DNA from: Pleomorphomonas sp. T1.2MG-36
Lineage (GTDB): Bacteria; Pseudomonadota; Alphaproteobacteria; Rhizobiales; Pleomorphomonadaceae
Assembly: GCF_950100655.1 (NCBI RefSeq)
Contig: NZ_CATNLY010000045.1
Span: forward strand, 248,001 to 312,000
Reading direction: 5' to 3'
Length of the DNA stretch: 64,000 bases
The notes below the pieces were generated by a model, which did not search any database, was not told where the DNA came from, and was given only the letters and a program-made list of their open reading frames with translations. The position numbers and the translations under genes are program-made. Below are positions 19,691 to 28,181 of this stretch, piece by piece; the stretch's first letter is position 1, and every line of letters begins with the position of its first letter.

Positions 19691-22168
19691 TCAGTGCCGG
19701 AGGCGAGCGCTCACGACCTCTACGATCTCTCGTGTCAGCTCGATGTCGACGCTGCCTTTCGCCGCGGCGGCGGAGGCGGCCGCAATCAGCCTGTAGCGGC
19801 CCTTCTCCGCGACAAAGGCGTTGCGCTCGACATCGAAGTAGGAGAAGGCGCGTGGGGAAAGCAGCATCGTTGCTTCCACGGTTTCGCCCGGTGCGAGGAG
19901 AAGCTTGGCAAATGCCCTCAGCTCCTTGACCGGCCGGTCGACGCGCGATGTCGGAGGCGCCACGTAGAGCTGCACCACCTCGGAGCCGGACCGCGCTCCG
20001 TTGTTGGTCACCCGGACGCGAACGGTGATGGTCCCCTCGCCGTCGAAGACCGGCTTATCCACGCTCGGCGCCTGCCAGTCGAAGCTGGTGTAGCTGAGGC
20101 CATGCCCGAAGGGGAACAATGGCTCGATGCCGGCCTTATCATAGTGACGGTAGCCGACGAACACACCCTCCCGATAGACGACGTGGCCATCCCGACCGGG
20201 ATAGGTCGACGGGTCGCCGGTCTCGACGGGGGTGTGGTCGATTGAGCGCGGGAAGGTCTGGGCGAGGCGACCGCCCGGCTCGGCGACGCCGGTCAGCACG
20301 TCGGCAATGGCGTTGCCCGCTTCCTGTCCCGGATACCAGGCCTCGACAACCGCGCCGACCTTGTCGAGCCAGGGCATGGCCACGGGGCCGCCGGTCTGCA
20401 GCACGACGACCGTACGAGGGTTGACGGCCGCGATGGCGGCGATCAGTTCGTCCTGGCGGCCGGGTAGGGCGATGCCCGGCAGGTCGTTGCCCTCGGTGTC
20501 CCACTCGCCGGACCGGCCGGCGTAGACGATGGCGATGTCCGAGGCGCGGGCGAGCTCGACGGCATCGGCGAAGGCCTTGTCGCCGAGCGGCACGGCGACG
20601 CCGACGCGAATGGCCTTGAGATTGAGAGTGATGGCCTGCACGAATCGATACTCGACGACCACGTCGACGGTTCGCCCCGCTTCGAGTGCGATCGTCCCGC
20701 GCACTTCGCGATTGCCGCACTCGAAGTAATTGTCGCCCGGTGCCCAATCCTTTCGAATGTCGACCACCGTCCGGCCGTCGACGATCAGGCGGCTCGGCCC
20801 GATGCTGACCAGTCCGAACACATGCTCGGCCGTCTCCGATGGTGTGAAGCGGGTGGTGGCCCGCAGCGAGAACTCGGCGTCGGCCACGCCGGGCGCCACC
20901 TCGTTGAACCACATCACTTCGCCGAGCGGATGGCTCTGATGTTCGACCACGGGGCCGGTGAGATCGGGGCGGCCGTAGACGTCCACCTCGAACGGTCCCG
21001 AGATCAATGGCATCAGCCGGTTGGCGGTAACGCCCGGCGCCGTTCGGAGCTGGTTTTCCGATGTGAGGACGCGGAGGCCGTCGGCTGGCGAAACCGCGTA
21101 GTGAGGATTGAGCTGGGCGCTGCCACCGCCCATGATCTGCGCCGCCTCGGCGTTGGGGCCGATGGCGGCGATCGTCTGGCCCGCCAGATCGAGCGGCAGG
21201 ATGCCGTCGTTCTTGAGGAGCACGATCGCTTCCGCGCCGGCCCGGCGGATCAGCGCCCTATGCTCCGGCTTGTCGATGGCCCGCTCGGCGGGAATGTCGG
21301 GCGTATCGAAGCCCCCAACCCGCTCGATCAACGTCAGCACGCGCCGGGCGGCCTCGCGCACCCTATCGGCCGCGACTTCTCCAGCCCGCACTGCGGCGAC
21401 CAGCTTGTCGCCACGGTCGCGTGTTGGCCCGGGCATTTCGAGGTCGAGCCCCGCTTCGACCGTCGGCGCGGTCGAATGGGAGCCGAACCAGTCCGACATG
21501 ACGATGCCCGAAAAGCCCCACTCGTCCTTCAGAAGGTCGCGGAGAAGCGCCTTGTGCTCGGAGGTGAACGTCCCGTTCAGCCGGTTGTAGGAACTCATGA
21601 CGGCGAAGACGCCCGCGGTCTTCACGGCGGCTTCGAAGGGCGGCAGGTAGATTTCGCGCAATGCCCGGTCGTCGACGTCCGAGCTCATGGTGGTGCGCTG
21701 TATCTCCGACTCGTTGCCGACGAAATGCTTGATCGTGGCGCCGACACCGCCATTCCGCAGGCCTTCTATATAGGCGGTTGCAAGTGTAGCGGTGACGCAG
21801 GGATCTTCGGAGTAGCACTCGAAGTTGCGGCCGTTGACGGCGGAGCGCTGGATGTTGACCGTGGGGGCAAGCAACACCGAGGCACCCTTCGATCTTGCCT
21901 CCTCGGCCAGGGCTCCACCGATTTTCTCGACAAGCGAGGGATTCCAACTGGCTCCAAGGGCTATGCCCACGGGGAAGCTCGCCGCCTTGACGCCACCGAC
22001 GAGCGAGCCGCCACCACGGGCGCCGTTTGGCCCGTCGGATACCTTGATGGCGGGAATGCCGAGTCGCGGTATCGCCACCGTCGTCCAGAAGTCGGCACCG
22101 GCGAGCAGCGACACCTGCTCCTCCAGCGTCATCGCATCGAGGAGCGCCTCGATATCCCGTTCGGCCAC
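19691..22168 (-). CDS. Glycoside hydrolase family 3 beta-glucosidase
   Basis: 825 residues, GTG 22168 behind GGGAGG. GH3 N-terminal barrel with catalytic nucleophile D226 in IVMSDWFGS and substrate residues in KVSDGPNGARG and IKHFVGNESE. The second GH3 domain (about 305-395 and 560-690) is split by an inserted PA14-like beta domain (DVYGRPDLTGP to ALEAGRTVDVVVEYRF). A fibronectin-III-like domain closes the protein (VTNNGARSGSEVVQLYVAPP). No signal peptide, so cytoplasmic hydrolysis of imported oligosaccharides is likely. The domain order matches bacterial GH3 enzymes of about 820-840 residues; exact sugar specificity cannot be read. Divergent from xylB. Confidence 0.92.
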   Translation of the reverse strand: MAERDIEALLDAMTLEEQVSLLAGADFWTTVAIPRLGIPAIKVSDGPNGARGGGSLVGGVKAASFPVGIALGASWNPSLVEKIGGALAEEARSKGASVLLAPTVNIQRSAVNGRNFECYSEDPCVTATLATAYIEGLRNGGVGATIKHFVGNESEIQRTTMSSDVDDRALREIYLPPFEAAVKTAGVFAVMSSYNRLNGTFTSEHKALLRDLLKDEWGFSGIVMSDWFGSHSTAPTVEAGLDLEMPGPTRDRGDKLVAAVRAGEVAADRVREAARRVLTLIERVGGFDTPDIPAERAIDKPEHRALIRRAGAEAIVLLKNDGILPLDLAGQTIAAIGPNAEAAQIMGGGSAQLNPHYAVSPADGLRVLTSENQLRTAPGVTANRLMPLISGPFEVDVYGRPDLTGPVVEHQSHPLGEVMWFNEVAPGVADAEFSLRATTRFTPSETAEHVFGLVSIGPSRLIVDGRTVVDIRKDWAPGDNYFECGNREVRGTIALEAGRTVDVVVEYRFVQAITLNLKAIRVGVAVPLGDKAFADAVELARASDIAIVYAGRSGEWDTEGNDLPGIALPGRQDELIAAIAAVNPRTVVVLQTGGPVAMPWLDKVGAVVEAWYPGQEAGNAIADVLTGVAEPGGRLAQTFPRSIDHTPVETGDPSTYPGRDGHVVYREGVFVGYRHYDKAGIEPLFPFGHGLSYTSFDWQAPSVDKPVFDGEGTITVRVRVTNNGARSGSEVVQLYVAPPTSRVDRPVKELRAFAKLLLAPGETVEATMLLSPRAFSYFDVERNAFVAEKGRYRLIAAASAAAAKGSVDIELTREIVEVVSARLRH

Positions 22169-22181
22169 GTAAACCTCCCAA

Positions 22182-22209
22182 TATGAAACGATACAATCAG
22201 CTTTTCATA
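22182..22209. promoter_or_regulatory. Inverted repeat in the GH3/xylB divergent promoter
   Basis: TATGAAA (22182-22188) and TTTCATA (22203-22209) form a 7-bp dyad with 14-bp spacing in the 173-bp divergent region, close to the start of the GH3 gene. Such dyads are common operators for sugar-responsive repressors; the cognate factor is unknown. Confidence 0.35.
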
Positions 22210-22341
22210 ACATGTTCCGAGTACGGCGGCGAGCCGCCGGACCGGCAAAAAAACCCACCTCGACCAACGATCAAGAGCATGGGGCTGGCGACGGTCCGCC
22301 CAGCGGGCTAGACCGGACACGGGAAGGAACGGGAGGGGGCC

Positions 22342-23847
22342 GTGGCCGATAACGCTTGTTTCCTGGGGATAGACATCGGGACGTCGGCGGTGAAGGCGCT
22401 CATCGTCGACGCCGGCGAGCGTCCACTGGCTGGCGCCGAAGTGGCGCTCGCAACCAGTCGACCGGCGCCGGGTTGGTCCGAACAGCATCCGGATATCTGG
22501 TGGCGGGCCGTACGACAGGCACTCGCCGAAATGTCCGCCTCAACGGCCGGGCTGCTGGAGCGTGTCGTTGCCGTGGGTCTTTCCGGCCAGATGCACGGCG
22601 CGGTGTTGCTGGGCGGTGACGACAGGCCCCTCCGCCCTGCCATTCTCTGGAACGACGGGCGGGCGGCAGCCGAGGCCACAGCGCTCAACGCGGCGATGCC
22701 CGATCTCGGAATGCTCGTCGGCGTGCCGGCCATGGCCGGCTTTCTCGCCCCGAAGATCGCATGGCTGCGTCGCCACGAGCCCGATACGCTCGCAGCAGCC
22801 AGCCACATACTGTTGCCCAAGGACTGGGTTCGCCTGCAGCTGACGGGCGAGTTCGCCACCGACATGTGCGACGCCGCCGGCAGTCTTCTGCTCGACGAGG
22901 CGAGGCGGCAATGGGCGGCGACCGTCGTCGAGGCCGTCGGACTTCGTCTCGATCAGTTGCCGCGTCTCCTGGAAGGATCGGAAATCTCCGGTCGGGTCAC
23001 TGCCGCCGCCGCCGCTGCAACCGGCCTTCCCGAAGGCATTCCGGTCGTGGCCGGGGCCGGCGACGCGGCCGCCGCCGGCATCGGCATCGGCGCGGTCGAT
23101 GACGGCGACGCCTTCATTTCGCTCGGCACATCGAGCCAGTTGTTTCTGACGACCGCCGATTATCGCCCCAATCCGGCCGCTCTGGTGCATGCCTTCGCCC
23201 ACGCGCTGCCCGGTCGATGGTTTCAGATGGCGGCCATGCTCAACGGAGCCTCGGTCATGGCCTGGACGGCCGGCGTCACGGGAATGCCCGACCTCGGCGC
23301 CGCGCTCGAGGCCTTGGCCGAGCGCAGGCGTGTCGTGTCGCCGGTGACCTTCCTGCCATACCTTCAAGGCGAACGGACTCCGCACGACGATCCGGCGGCG
23401 CGCGGCGTGTTCTTCGGCATGGACGGCGGTGCGGATGGTCTCGATCTTCTGCAGGCGGCCGTCGAGGGCATGGCCTTCACGCTGGTCGACGCGGTGGCGG
23501 CGCTGGAAACGGCCGGTCCCGTGCCGGCGACGCTGGCCGCCGTCGGTGGCGGCAGCCGCGGCCGTTTCGTCATGGAGGTGGTGGCGAGCGCCCTTGGTCG
23601 GCCCATCCGCCGTTATGCCGGAGGCGAGCGCGGCCCGGCATTCGGTGTCGCTCGCCTCGCCCGGCTGGCGGTGACCGGCGAGTCCGTTGCCGAGGTCTGC
23701 GTCAAGCCGGAATTGCGCGACGTCGTCCTGCCCAACGCCGAACGGCAGGCGGCGCTTGCCGCCCGCCTGCCGCTCTATCGCGATCTTTACCGCGCGCTGA
23801 AGCCGCTGTTTCCGAGGGCGTCTACCGATCGGGGCGGCTCAACGTGA
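22342..23847 (+). CDS. xylB: Xylulokinase (FGGY family)
   Basis: 501 residues, GTG 22342 with GGGAGGGGGCC upstream. FGGY carbohydrate kinase: N-terminal ATP-binding FLGIDIGTSAVKALIVD, xylulokinase motif GLSGQMHGAVLLG, ILWNDGRA, C-terminal GAGDAAAAGIGIG, LGTSSQLFL and AAVGGGSRGRFVMEVVASALG. Phosphorylates D-xylulose for the pentose-phosphate pathway. No xylose isomerase is next to it; the partner would be elsewhere. It ends 3 bp before the stop of the convergent ribokinase. Confidence 0.93.
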   Translation: MADNACFLGIDIGTSAVKALIVDAGERPLAGAEVALATSRPAPGWSEQHPDIWWRAVRQALAEMSASTAGLLERVVAVGLSGQMHGAVLLGGDDRPLRPAILWNDGRAAAEATALNAAMPDLGMLVGVPAMAGFLAPKIAWLRRHEPDTLAAASHILLPKDWVRLQLTGEFATDMCDAAGSLLLDEARRQWAATVVEAVGLRLDQLPRLLEGSEISGRVTAAAAAATGLPEGIPVVAGAGDAAAAGIGIGAVDDGDAFISLGTSSQLFLTTADYRPNPAALVHAFAHALPGRWFQMAAMLNGASVMAWTAGVTGMPDLGAALEALAERRRVVSPVTFLPYLQGERTPHDDPAARGVFFGMDGGADGLDLLQAAVEGMAFTLVDAVAALETAGPVPATLAAVGGGSRGRFVMEVVASALGRPIRRYAGGERGPAFGVARLARLAVTGESVAEVCVKPELRDVVLPNAERQAALAARLPLYRDLYRALKPLFPRASTDRGGST

Positions 23848-23850
23848 TGG

Positions 23851-24783
23851 TCAGCTCTTGAGGAAGGCTTCGATCTCGGCCGCCGTCGGCATGGAGGCGG
23901 CCGCGCCGCGCCGCGTCACCGAGATGCCGGCTGTCGCCGAGCCGTAGCGCGCTGCCTCGACCGGATCGAGCCCCTTGGAAAGCGCCGCCGAGAAGCCGCC
24001 GAGGAAGGCGTCGCCGGCCCCGGTGGTGTCGATCACCTCGCCGGCGGCCCGCGCCGGCAGATGTACCGACTGCGTGGTGCTGTGCAGCAGCACTCCGTTG
24101 CTCCCGAGCGTGATCAGCGCATTCTTGGCGCCCTTGGCGAGAAGCGCGTCGCCTGCCTTGCGGGCATCATCCACCGTCCCCGGCGCGATGCCGGTCAGCA
24201 TGGCCGCTTCCGTTTCGTTGGGGGCGATATAGTCGGAGAGCCGATAGATCTCGTCCGGAAATGCCGTGGCCGGCGCCGGATTGAAAACGGTGATCGTGCC
24301 GGCGGCGCGGGCGATCTGGAGGCCGCGCAGGGCGGCGTCGATCGGCTGTTCGAGCTGCGTCACGAACACCTTCGCCGCGGCGATCGTTTCCTGTTCGAGG
24401 TCGAGGTCGGCTGGCGAGAGCGTGCCCGAAGCGCCGGCATAGACGATGATGGCATTCTGGCCATTGGCGTCGTTGACGAAGATGAAGGCCGAGCCGGTCG
24501 GGTGCGTGTCGATGCGCTGCACACGGGCGGTGGCTCCGGCCTCGGCCCAGGTTTTGAGCCCGATGTCGCCGAAGGCGTCCTGGCCGATCTTGGTGATGAA
24601 ACTGACCTTGCCGCCAGCCCGCGCCGCCGCCACCGCCTGGTTGGAGCCCTTGCCGCCGGGGCCCATGACGAAGCCCGAGCCAGCCAGGGTTTCGCCGATG
24701 GCCGGCAGGCGGGGAGCAAGGAAGGTAACGTCGACGGCGAAGATGCCGAGGATGGCAACGCCGGATTTCTTGGTATCGGTCAT
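23851..24783 (-). CDS. rbsK: Ribokinase (PfkB family)
   Basis: 310 residues, ATG 24783 (MTDTKKSG); a longer in-frame version lacks family character. PfkB motifs: GFVMGPGGKGSNQAVAAARAGG near the N-terminus, VFVTQLEQP, TVFNPAPA, PNETEA, and the anion hole with catalytic base IDTTGAGDAFLGGFSAAL. Phosphorylates D-ribose, or a related sugar. Probably follows the RbsD/FucU gene in one minus-strand transcript, 128 bp downstream. Confidence 0.92.
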   Translation of the reverse strand: MTDTKKSGVAILGIFAVDVTFLAPRLPAIGETLAGSGFVMGPGGKGSNQAVAAARAGGKVSFITKIGQDAFGDIGLKTWAEAGATARVQRIDTHPTGSAFIFVNDANGQNAIIVYAGASGTLSPADLDLEQETIAAAKVFVTQLEQPIDAALRGLQIARAAGTITVFNPAPATAFPDEIYRLSDYIAPNETEAAMLTGIAPGTVDDARKAGDALLAKGAKNALITLGSNGVLLHSTTQSVHLPARAAGEVIDTTGAGDAFLGGFSAALSKGLDPVEAARYGSATAGISVTRRGAAASMPTAAEIEAFLKS

Positions 24784-24911
24784 GTCGTTGGTCTCTTGTC
24801 GACTTGCGAAGATGGCAGCGCCCTTGGCGACGGGCGCTTCGCCCCTGCCGGCCGGGACGGATCGATGAAGAGGCACGAGGCGATCCGACGGCCGGTCGGG
24901 CGATTTCCGCG

Positions 24912-25364
24912 TCAGGCCTTCGGCGGAATCACGCCCTTGGTGAGGAGGAAGCAGCCATAAAGACGACCCTCGCCGGTCTGAAGCACCGCGAACGACTTCT
25001 TGGCCGCCTCGTAAAAGGCAAAGCGCTCGATGCCACCCAGCTTGAAGGTCGGTCCCTCGGCATCGAAGACCTCCTTCTGGAACTCATTCTGAACGTCGGT
25101 CCACTTTTCCGGCTCTCCGACGACTTCCATGCGGAAGGCGGCGGTGGGGATGAAGGTATCGAGCGGCAGGACCGACAGGACAGCCCGCGCCGCACGCGGG
25201 GCCGACACGCCGTCAAGGCGCAGCGGATGGCCGTAGACGGTCTCCTGGGCCACCGAGTGGATGGGGAAATTGCTGTCTACGATGGCGATCGTGTCACCAT
25301 GGCCCATGGAGGCCAGCACGTAGAGAAGGTCGGGGTTGAGCAGCGGGTCGATGGCCTTGAGCAT
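24912..25364 (-). CDS. RbsD/FucU family sugar mutarotase
   Basis: 150 residues from ATG 25364, with an AGGAGGAAT site. The N-terminus MLKAIDPLLNPDLLYVLASMGHGDTIAIVDSNFP carries the catalytic His of the RbsD/FucU fold; LFG-like C-terminal YGCFLLTKGVIPP is also typical. The length (about 140-150) fits FucU-like L-fucose mutarotases better than the shorter E. coli RbsD. With the adjacent ribokinase it would speed anomer conversion before phosphorylation. Exact sugar (ribose or fucose) is not decided by sequence alone. Confidence 0.88.
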   Translation of the reverse strand: MLKAIDPLLNPDLLYVLASMGHGDTIAIVDSNFPIHSVAQETVYGHPLRLDGVSAPRAARAVLSVLPLDTFIPTAAFRMEVVGEPEKWTDVQNEFQKEVFDAEGPTFKLGGIERFAFYEAAKKSFAVLQTGEGRLYGCFLLTKGVIPPKA

Positions 25365-25635
25365 GATTCCTCCTGACGCACTCCCCATGACCGTCAGCCT
25401 TCAGGCCGGAGGATGTGCGAAAACAAAGCAATGTCGGTCCTTCTATAGCAGCGCGGGCGATGCTTGGGACTGGTCGGTTGGACGCCTCCTGCGTCCTGTC
25501 CATCCATATGCCGTCGGCTGAGCTTTGTCAGGTACGCATGGGTGCAGTGCGGCAAAAACTTCGATCTGTCATCGCTTTCGCTGGCAAGTTAACCGCTCGG
25601 AAGACAATTCGGGCAATAGTCGCGAAACCCAGACA

Positions 25636-27294
25636 TTGGTTCGTGCAGATTTGTTGTCCCGATCTCCTTTTTCTACCTTCCGCTCGTTGACGGGGCCGGT
25701 CGCCGCTGGCGCCGTTGCCGGTGGCGTCGTGCTTGTCGCCCTATCTGTGCTCGCTGTCACCGACTGGTTGAGGCTGTCGGAGACCCGGCGCTTCGCAGAT
25801 AAGGCGGCCAACGTTGCCGCGCTCGCCGCCGCCAAAGCGACCGAGACCCCCGGTCCCGTTGCGATGGCGGCCGCCCGGGCCTTGGCAAGCGACGCCGATA
25901 TCGCCGTGACCGCCGAACGGGGCAAGGCCCTGCCGGGGCCATCCGGCCTCGCTTTCATTGGCGGCCCGGGTGAGGTGGCGCGCGTCACCGTATCGACGAC
26001 CGTACGCAGTCTGCTCGGCACGCCGATCGGTTTGGGACGCCGGACCGTCGTGGCGACGGCGATGGCATCGCGCGCCGGTGTCGCCGCCCTGACCGAACGG
26101 ACGTCCGCCGTGCCGGAACTCCCGACCGTACCGGCGGCCATCGAGTCGCGCCTGTTCGGAGCAGCCGGTGCGTTGACTGTCGACGAGCGGGCCGTTCTCG
26201 GTGGGACGACGTTCCGCATCGCCGATCTGGTGACGGAGCTTGGAAGCATCCTTGCCACCCGTGAGGGAGGAACCGATGCGGCAGGCGTGGCGACGGTGGC
26301 CGTGGCCTCCTTCAAGCCCGTCGAGCTTTTGTCGGCACTTGCAGCCCTTTATCGCGATGGGGCCAGAGGTTCGGCGGAGATCGCGCGTGTGCGGGATATC
26401 ATAAGCCGCCTGGCGAGCTCCGGCGCGGCGGACGAAACAATCCTGCCGTTTTCCGGCGTGATCAGTCTGGGCGGGGAAGATGCCGATCTGACGCTTGCGG
26501 CGCCGCTCAGGCCCTTGGAGTTCATTCAGGCGGTCATGCGCGCCCGCCTGGCGCAAGGCGCCATCAATGTCGAGTTGAGGTCGCCGATTACCGGAATCGA
26601 TGCCGTAACATTGACGATGGAATCGGAGAAAGCCTCGGCGGCGGTGCTGATCGGCGGCGAGGATGGCCTCGTCGGTATTCCCAGCATTCGCATCGCCTCG
26701 CGTTTCATCATCAGTGGGCTTGCCATTCCGGGTGCCGACACCCTGGAGCTGCCGCTCGAGGTCAGACTGAGTTCCGGCGATGCCCGCATCCGGCGGATCG
26801 TCTGCGGTCCCGCGGGCCCAGAAGTTGCCGTCACCGGCCGCCCTGTGCGGGCCAGCGTGGCGTTCGCCGCCGAGAACACGGCCTCGCCGGCTGGCGCATC
26901 GGACTATGTTCGGCTTCTCGCCACCGGTGGCCTGACGGCCTGGGGCAAAGGACGATCCTCTTTCGCCGAGGACCCGCCGGTCGATCTGGTCTTCCGCCCC
27001 GGTGCAGGCGATACCGTCGCCAGCCTTCGGGCGCCGATCGACTTCAGCAACCGTCTCGAGCGGCTGGCCGCCGAAACGCAGGTGCTGGTGTCGCTGGACG
27101 GCAGCGCCCGGGGCGTCATGTCGGAGGGCGGTGTCCGCGACGAGATCGCTCGGCTGATTGTCGGCAGCGTCAAGCCCGTCGATGCCGTTTTGTCCAGCGT
27201 CTTTGCCACCTTCGGCATCGTGCCCGGCAAGATGGACGTGGTCGCCGCGGGAGCCGTCTGCAACACGGCAACGCTGCTCGGCGAGGCGAATTGA
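25636..27294 (+). CDS. TadG-like membrane protein of unknown function
   Basis: About 552 residues from TTG 25636; the start is uncertain (TTG 25525, 25651 and 25654 are also in frame). One N-terminal membrane helix (GPVAAGAVAGGVVLVALSVLAV) is followed by LRLSETRRFADKAANVAALAAA, similar to the N-terminal helix and QxAADAAALAAA-type segment of Flp-pilus TadG proteins. VTVSTTVRSLLGTP further resembles the TadG strand region. The large C-terminal part (about 190-550) contains LGGTTFRIADLVTELGSIL and MESEKASAAVLIGGEDG, vaguely like DUF2134 proteins. No other tad genes are near. Probably secreted or membrane-anchored, Ala/Val-rich. Ends at a terminator. Confidence 0.6.
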   Translation: MVRADLLSRSPFSTFRSLTGPVAAGAVAGGVVLVALSVLAVTDWLRLSETRRFADKAANVAALAAAKATETPGPVAMAAARALASDADIAVTAERGKALPGPSGLAFIGGPGEVARVTVSTTVRSLLGTPIGLGRRTVVATAMASRAGVAALTERTSAVPELPTVPAAIESRLFGAAGALTVDERAVLGGTTFRIADLVTELGSILATREGGTDAAGVATVAVASFKPVELLSALAALYRDGARGSAEIARVRDIISRLASSGAADETILPFSGVISLGGEDADLTLAAPLRPLEFIQAVMRARLAQGAINVELRSPITGIDAVTLTMESEKASAAVLIGGEDGLVGIPSIRIASRFIISGLAIPGADTLELPLEVRLSSGDARIRRIVCGPAGPEVAVTGRPVRASVAFAAENTASPAGASDYVRLLATGGLTAWGKGRSSFAEDPPVDLVFRPGAGDTVASLRAPIDFSNRLERLAAETQVLVSLDGSARGVMSEGGVRDEIARLIVGSVKPVDAVLSSVFATFGIVPGKMDVVAAGAVCNTATLLGEAN

Positions 27295-27326
27295 CTTCGT
27301 TTCGAACGCCCTTCGCGTTATGAAGC

Positions 27327-27363
27327 CCCGACGGCACTAGACCGTCGGGATTTCGGAATTTTT
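27327..27363 (+). terminator. Predicted terminator after the TadG-like gene
   Basis: CCCGACGG (27327-27334), loop CACTAGA, CCGTCGGG (27342-27349), then ATTTCGGAATTTTT. Stem perfect at 8 bp; the T-run begins a few bases after the stem and reaches the next start codon at 27365. Confidence 0.5.
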
Positions 27364-27364
27364 C

Positions 27365-28126
27365 ATGACCGACGACGAGTTGATCGCCCGCATCCTCTAT
27401 CGAGACGGCTCTGTGCTCATCGTCGACAAGCCGGCCGGGCTTCCCGTGCATGCAGGCTTCGGTGGCGGCGAAACCCTTGACCAGCATTTTCCGGCACTGC
27501 AATTCGGTCTGCCGAATCCGCCGCAGCTCGGCCATCGGCTCGACAAGGATACGTCCGGCTGTCTGGCCCTCGGTCGGCACCGGCGCGCTATCCGCGAGCT
27601 CCGCGAGCTCGGCGAGATCTTCGCGGGGCAGAAGGCGCAGAAGACCTATCTCGCCGTTGTGCTGGGCCACCTGCCGGACGACGAGGGGCGCATCGATGCT
27701 CCGCTTGCCAAGGTCAGCCACGAAAAGCGCTCCTGGTGGATGAAGGTCGATCCGGCCGGTCAGGCGTCGGTCACCGATTACAGGGTCATTGCGCGAGGCG
27801 AACGCTTGACGGTGGTCGACCTGATGCCGCGCACCGGTCGGACCCATCAACTCCGCGTCCACATGGCCCATCTCGGTTGTCCCATCGTCGGCGACGGCGT
27901 CTATGGCGGCGACCCGGCACGGGCCGTCGACCGCAACCTGCATCTCCACGCTCGTGAGCTGGAGCTTCCGTACTATCGCAAGAAGCCGCCCATCCTGGCG
28001 CGGGCGCCGGTGCCGGCCCATATGTTACGTTTGCTCGGCCGCCTTGGCGCCGTCGACGACGATGGCGTGCTGTCGCATCTGCCGGCCGTCGCCGCGCCGG
28101 ACCCGGTTGGCGGGGACGCTGTCTGA
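27365..28126 (+). CDS. RluA-family RNA pseudouridine synthase
   Basis: 253 residues. Catalytic motif II HRLDKDTSGCLALGR carries the essential Asp; VDKPAGLPVHAG, KTYLAVVLGH and LMPRTGRTHQLRVHMAHLGCPIVGDGVYGG complete the RluA/RluC/TruC fold. No S4 domain is visible at the N-terminus, so it is a short RluA-type enzyme; the target uridine (rRNA or tRNA) cannot be assigned. The gene precedes the aldehyde dehydrogenase by about 55 bp. Confidence 0.9.
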   Translation: MTDDELIARILYRDGSVLIVDKPAGLPVHAGFGGGETLDQHFPALQFGLPNPPQLGHRLDKDTSGCLALGRHRRAIRELRELGEIFAGQKAQKTYLAVVLGHLPDDEGRIDAPLAKVSHEKRSWWMKVDPAGQASVTDYRVIARGERLTVVDLMPRTGRTHQLRVHMAHLGCPIVGDGVYGGDPARAVDRNLHLHARELELPYYRKKPPILARAPVPAHMLRLLGRLGAVDDDGVLSHLPAVAAPDPVGGDAV

Positions 28127-28181
28127 CGCTGCCCCGAGGAGGACGAGCCGTTCACGGCATCCAGCACGAAAGGCCGCTACC

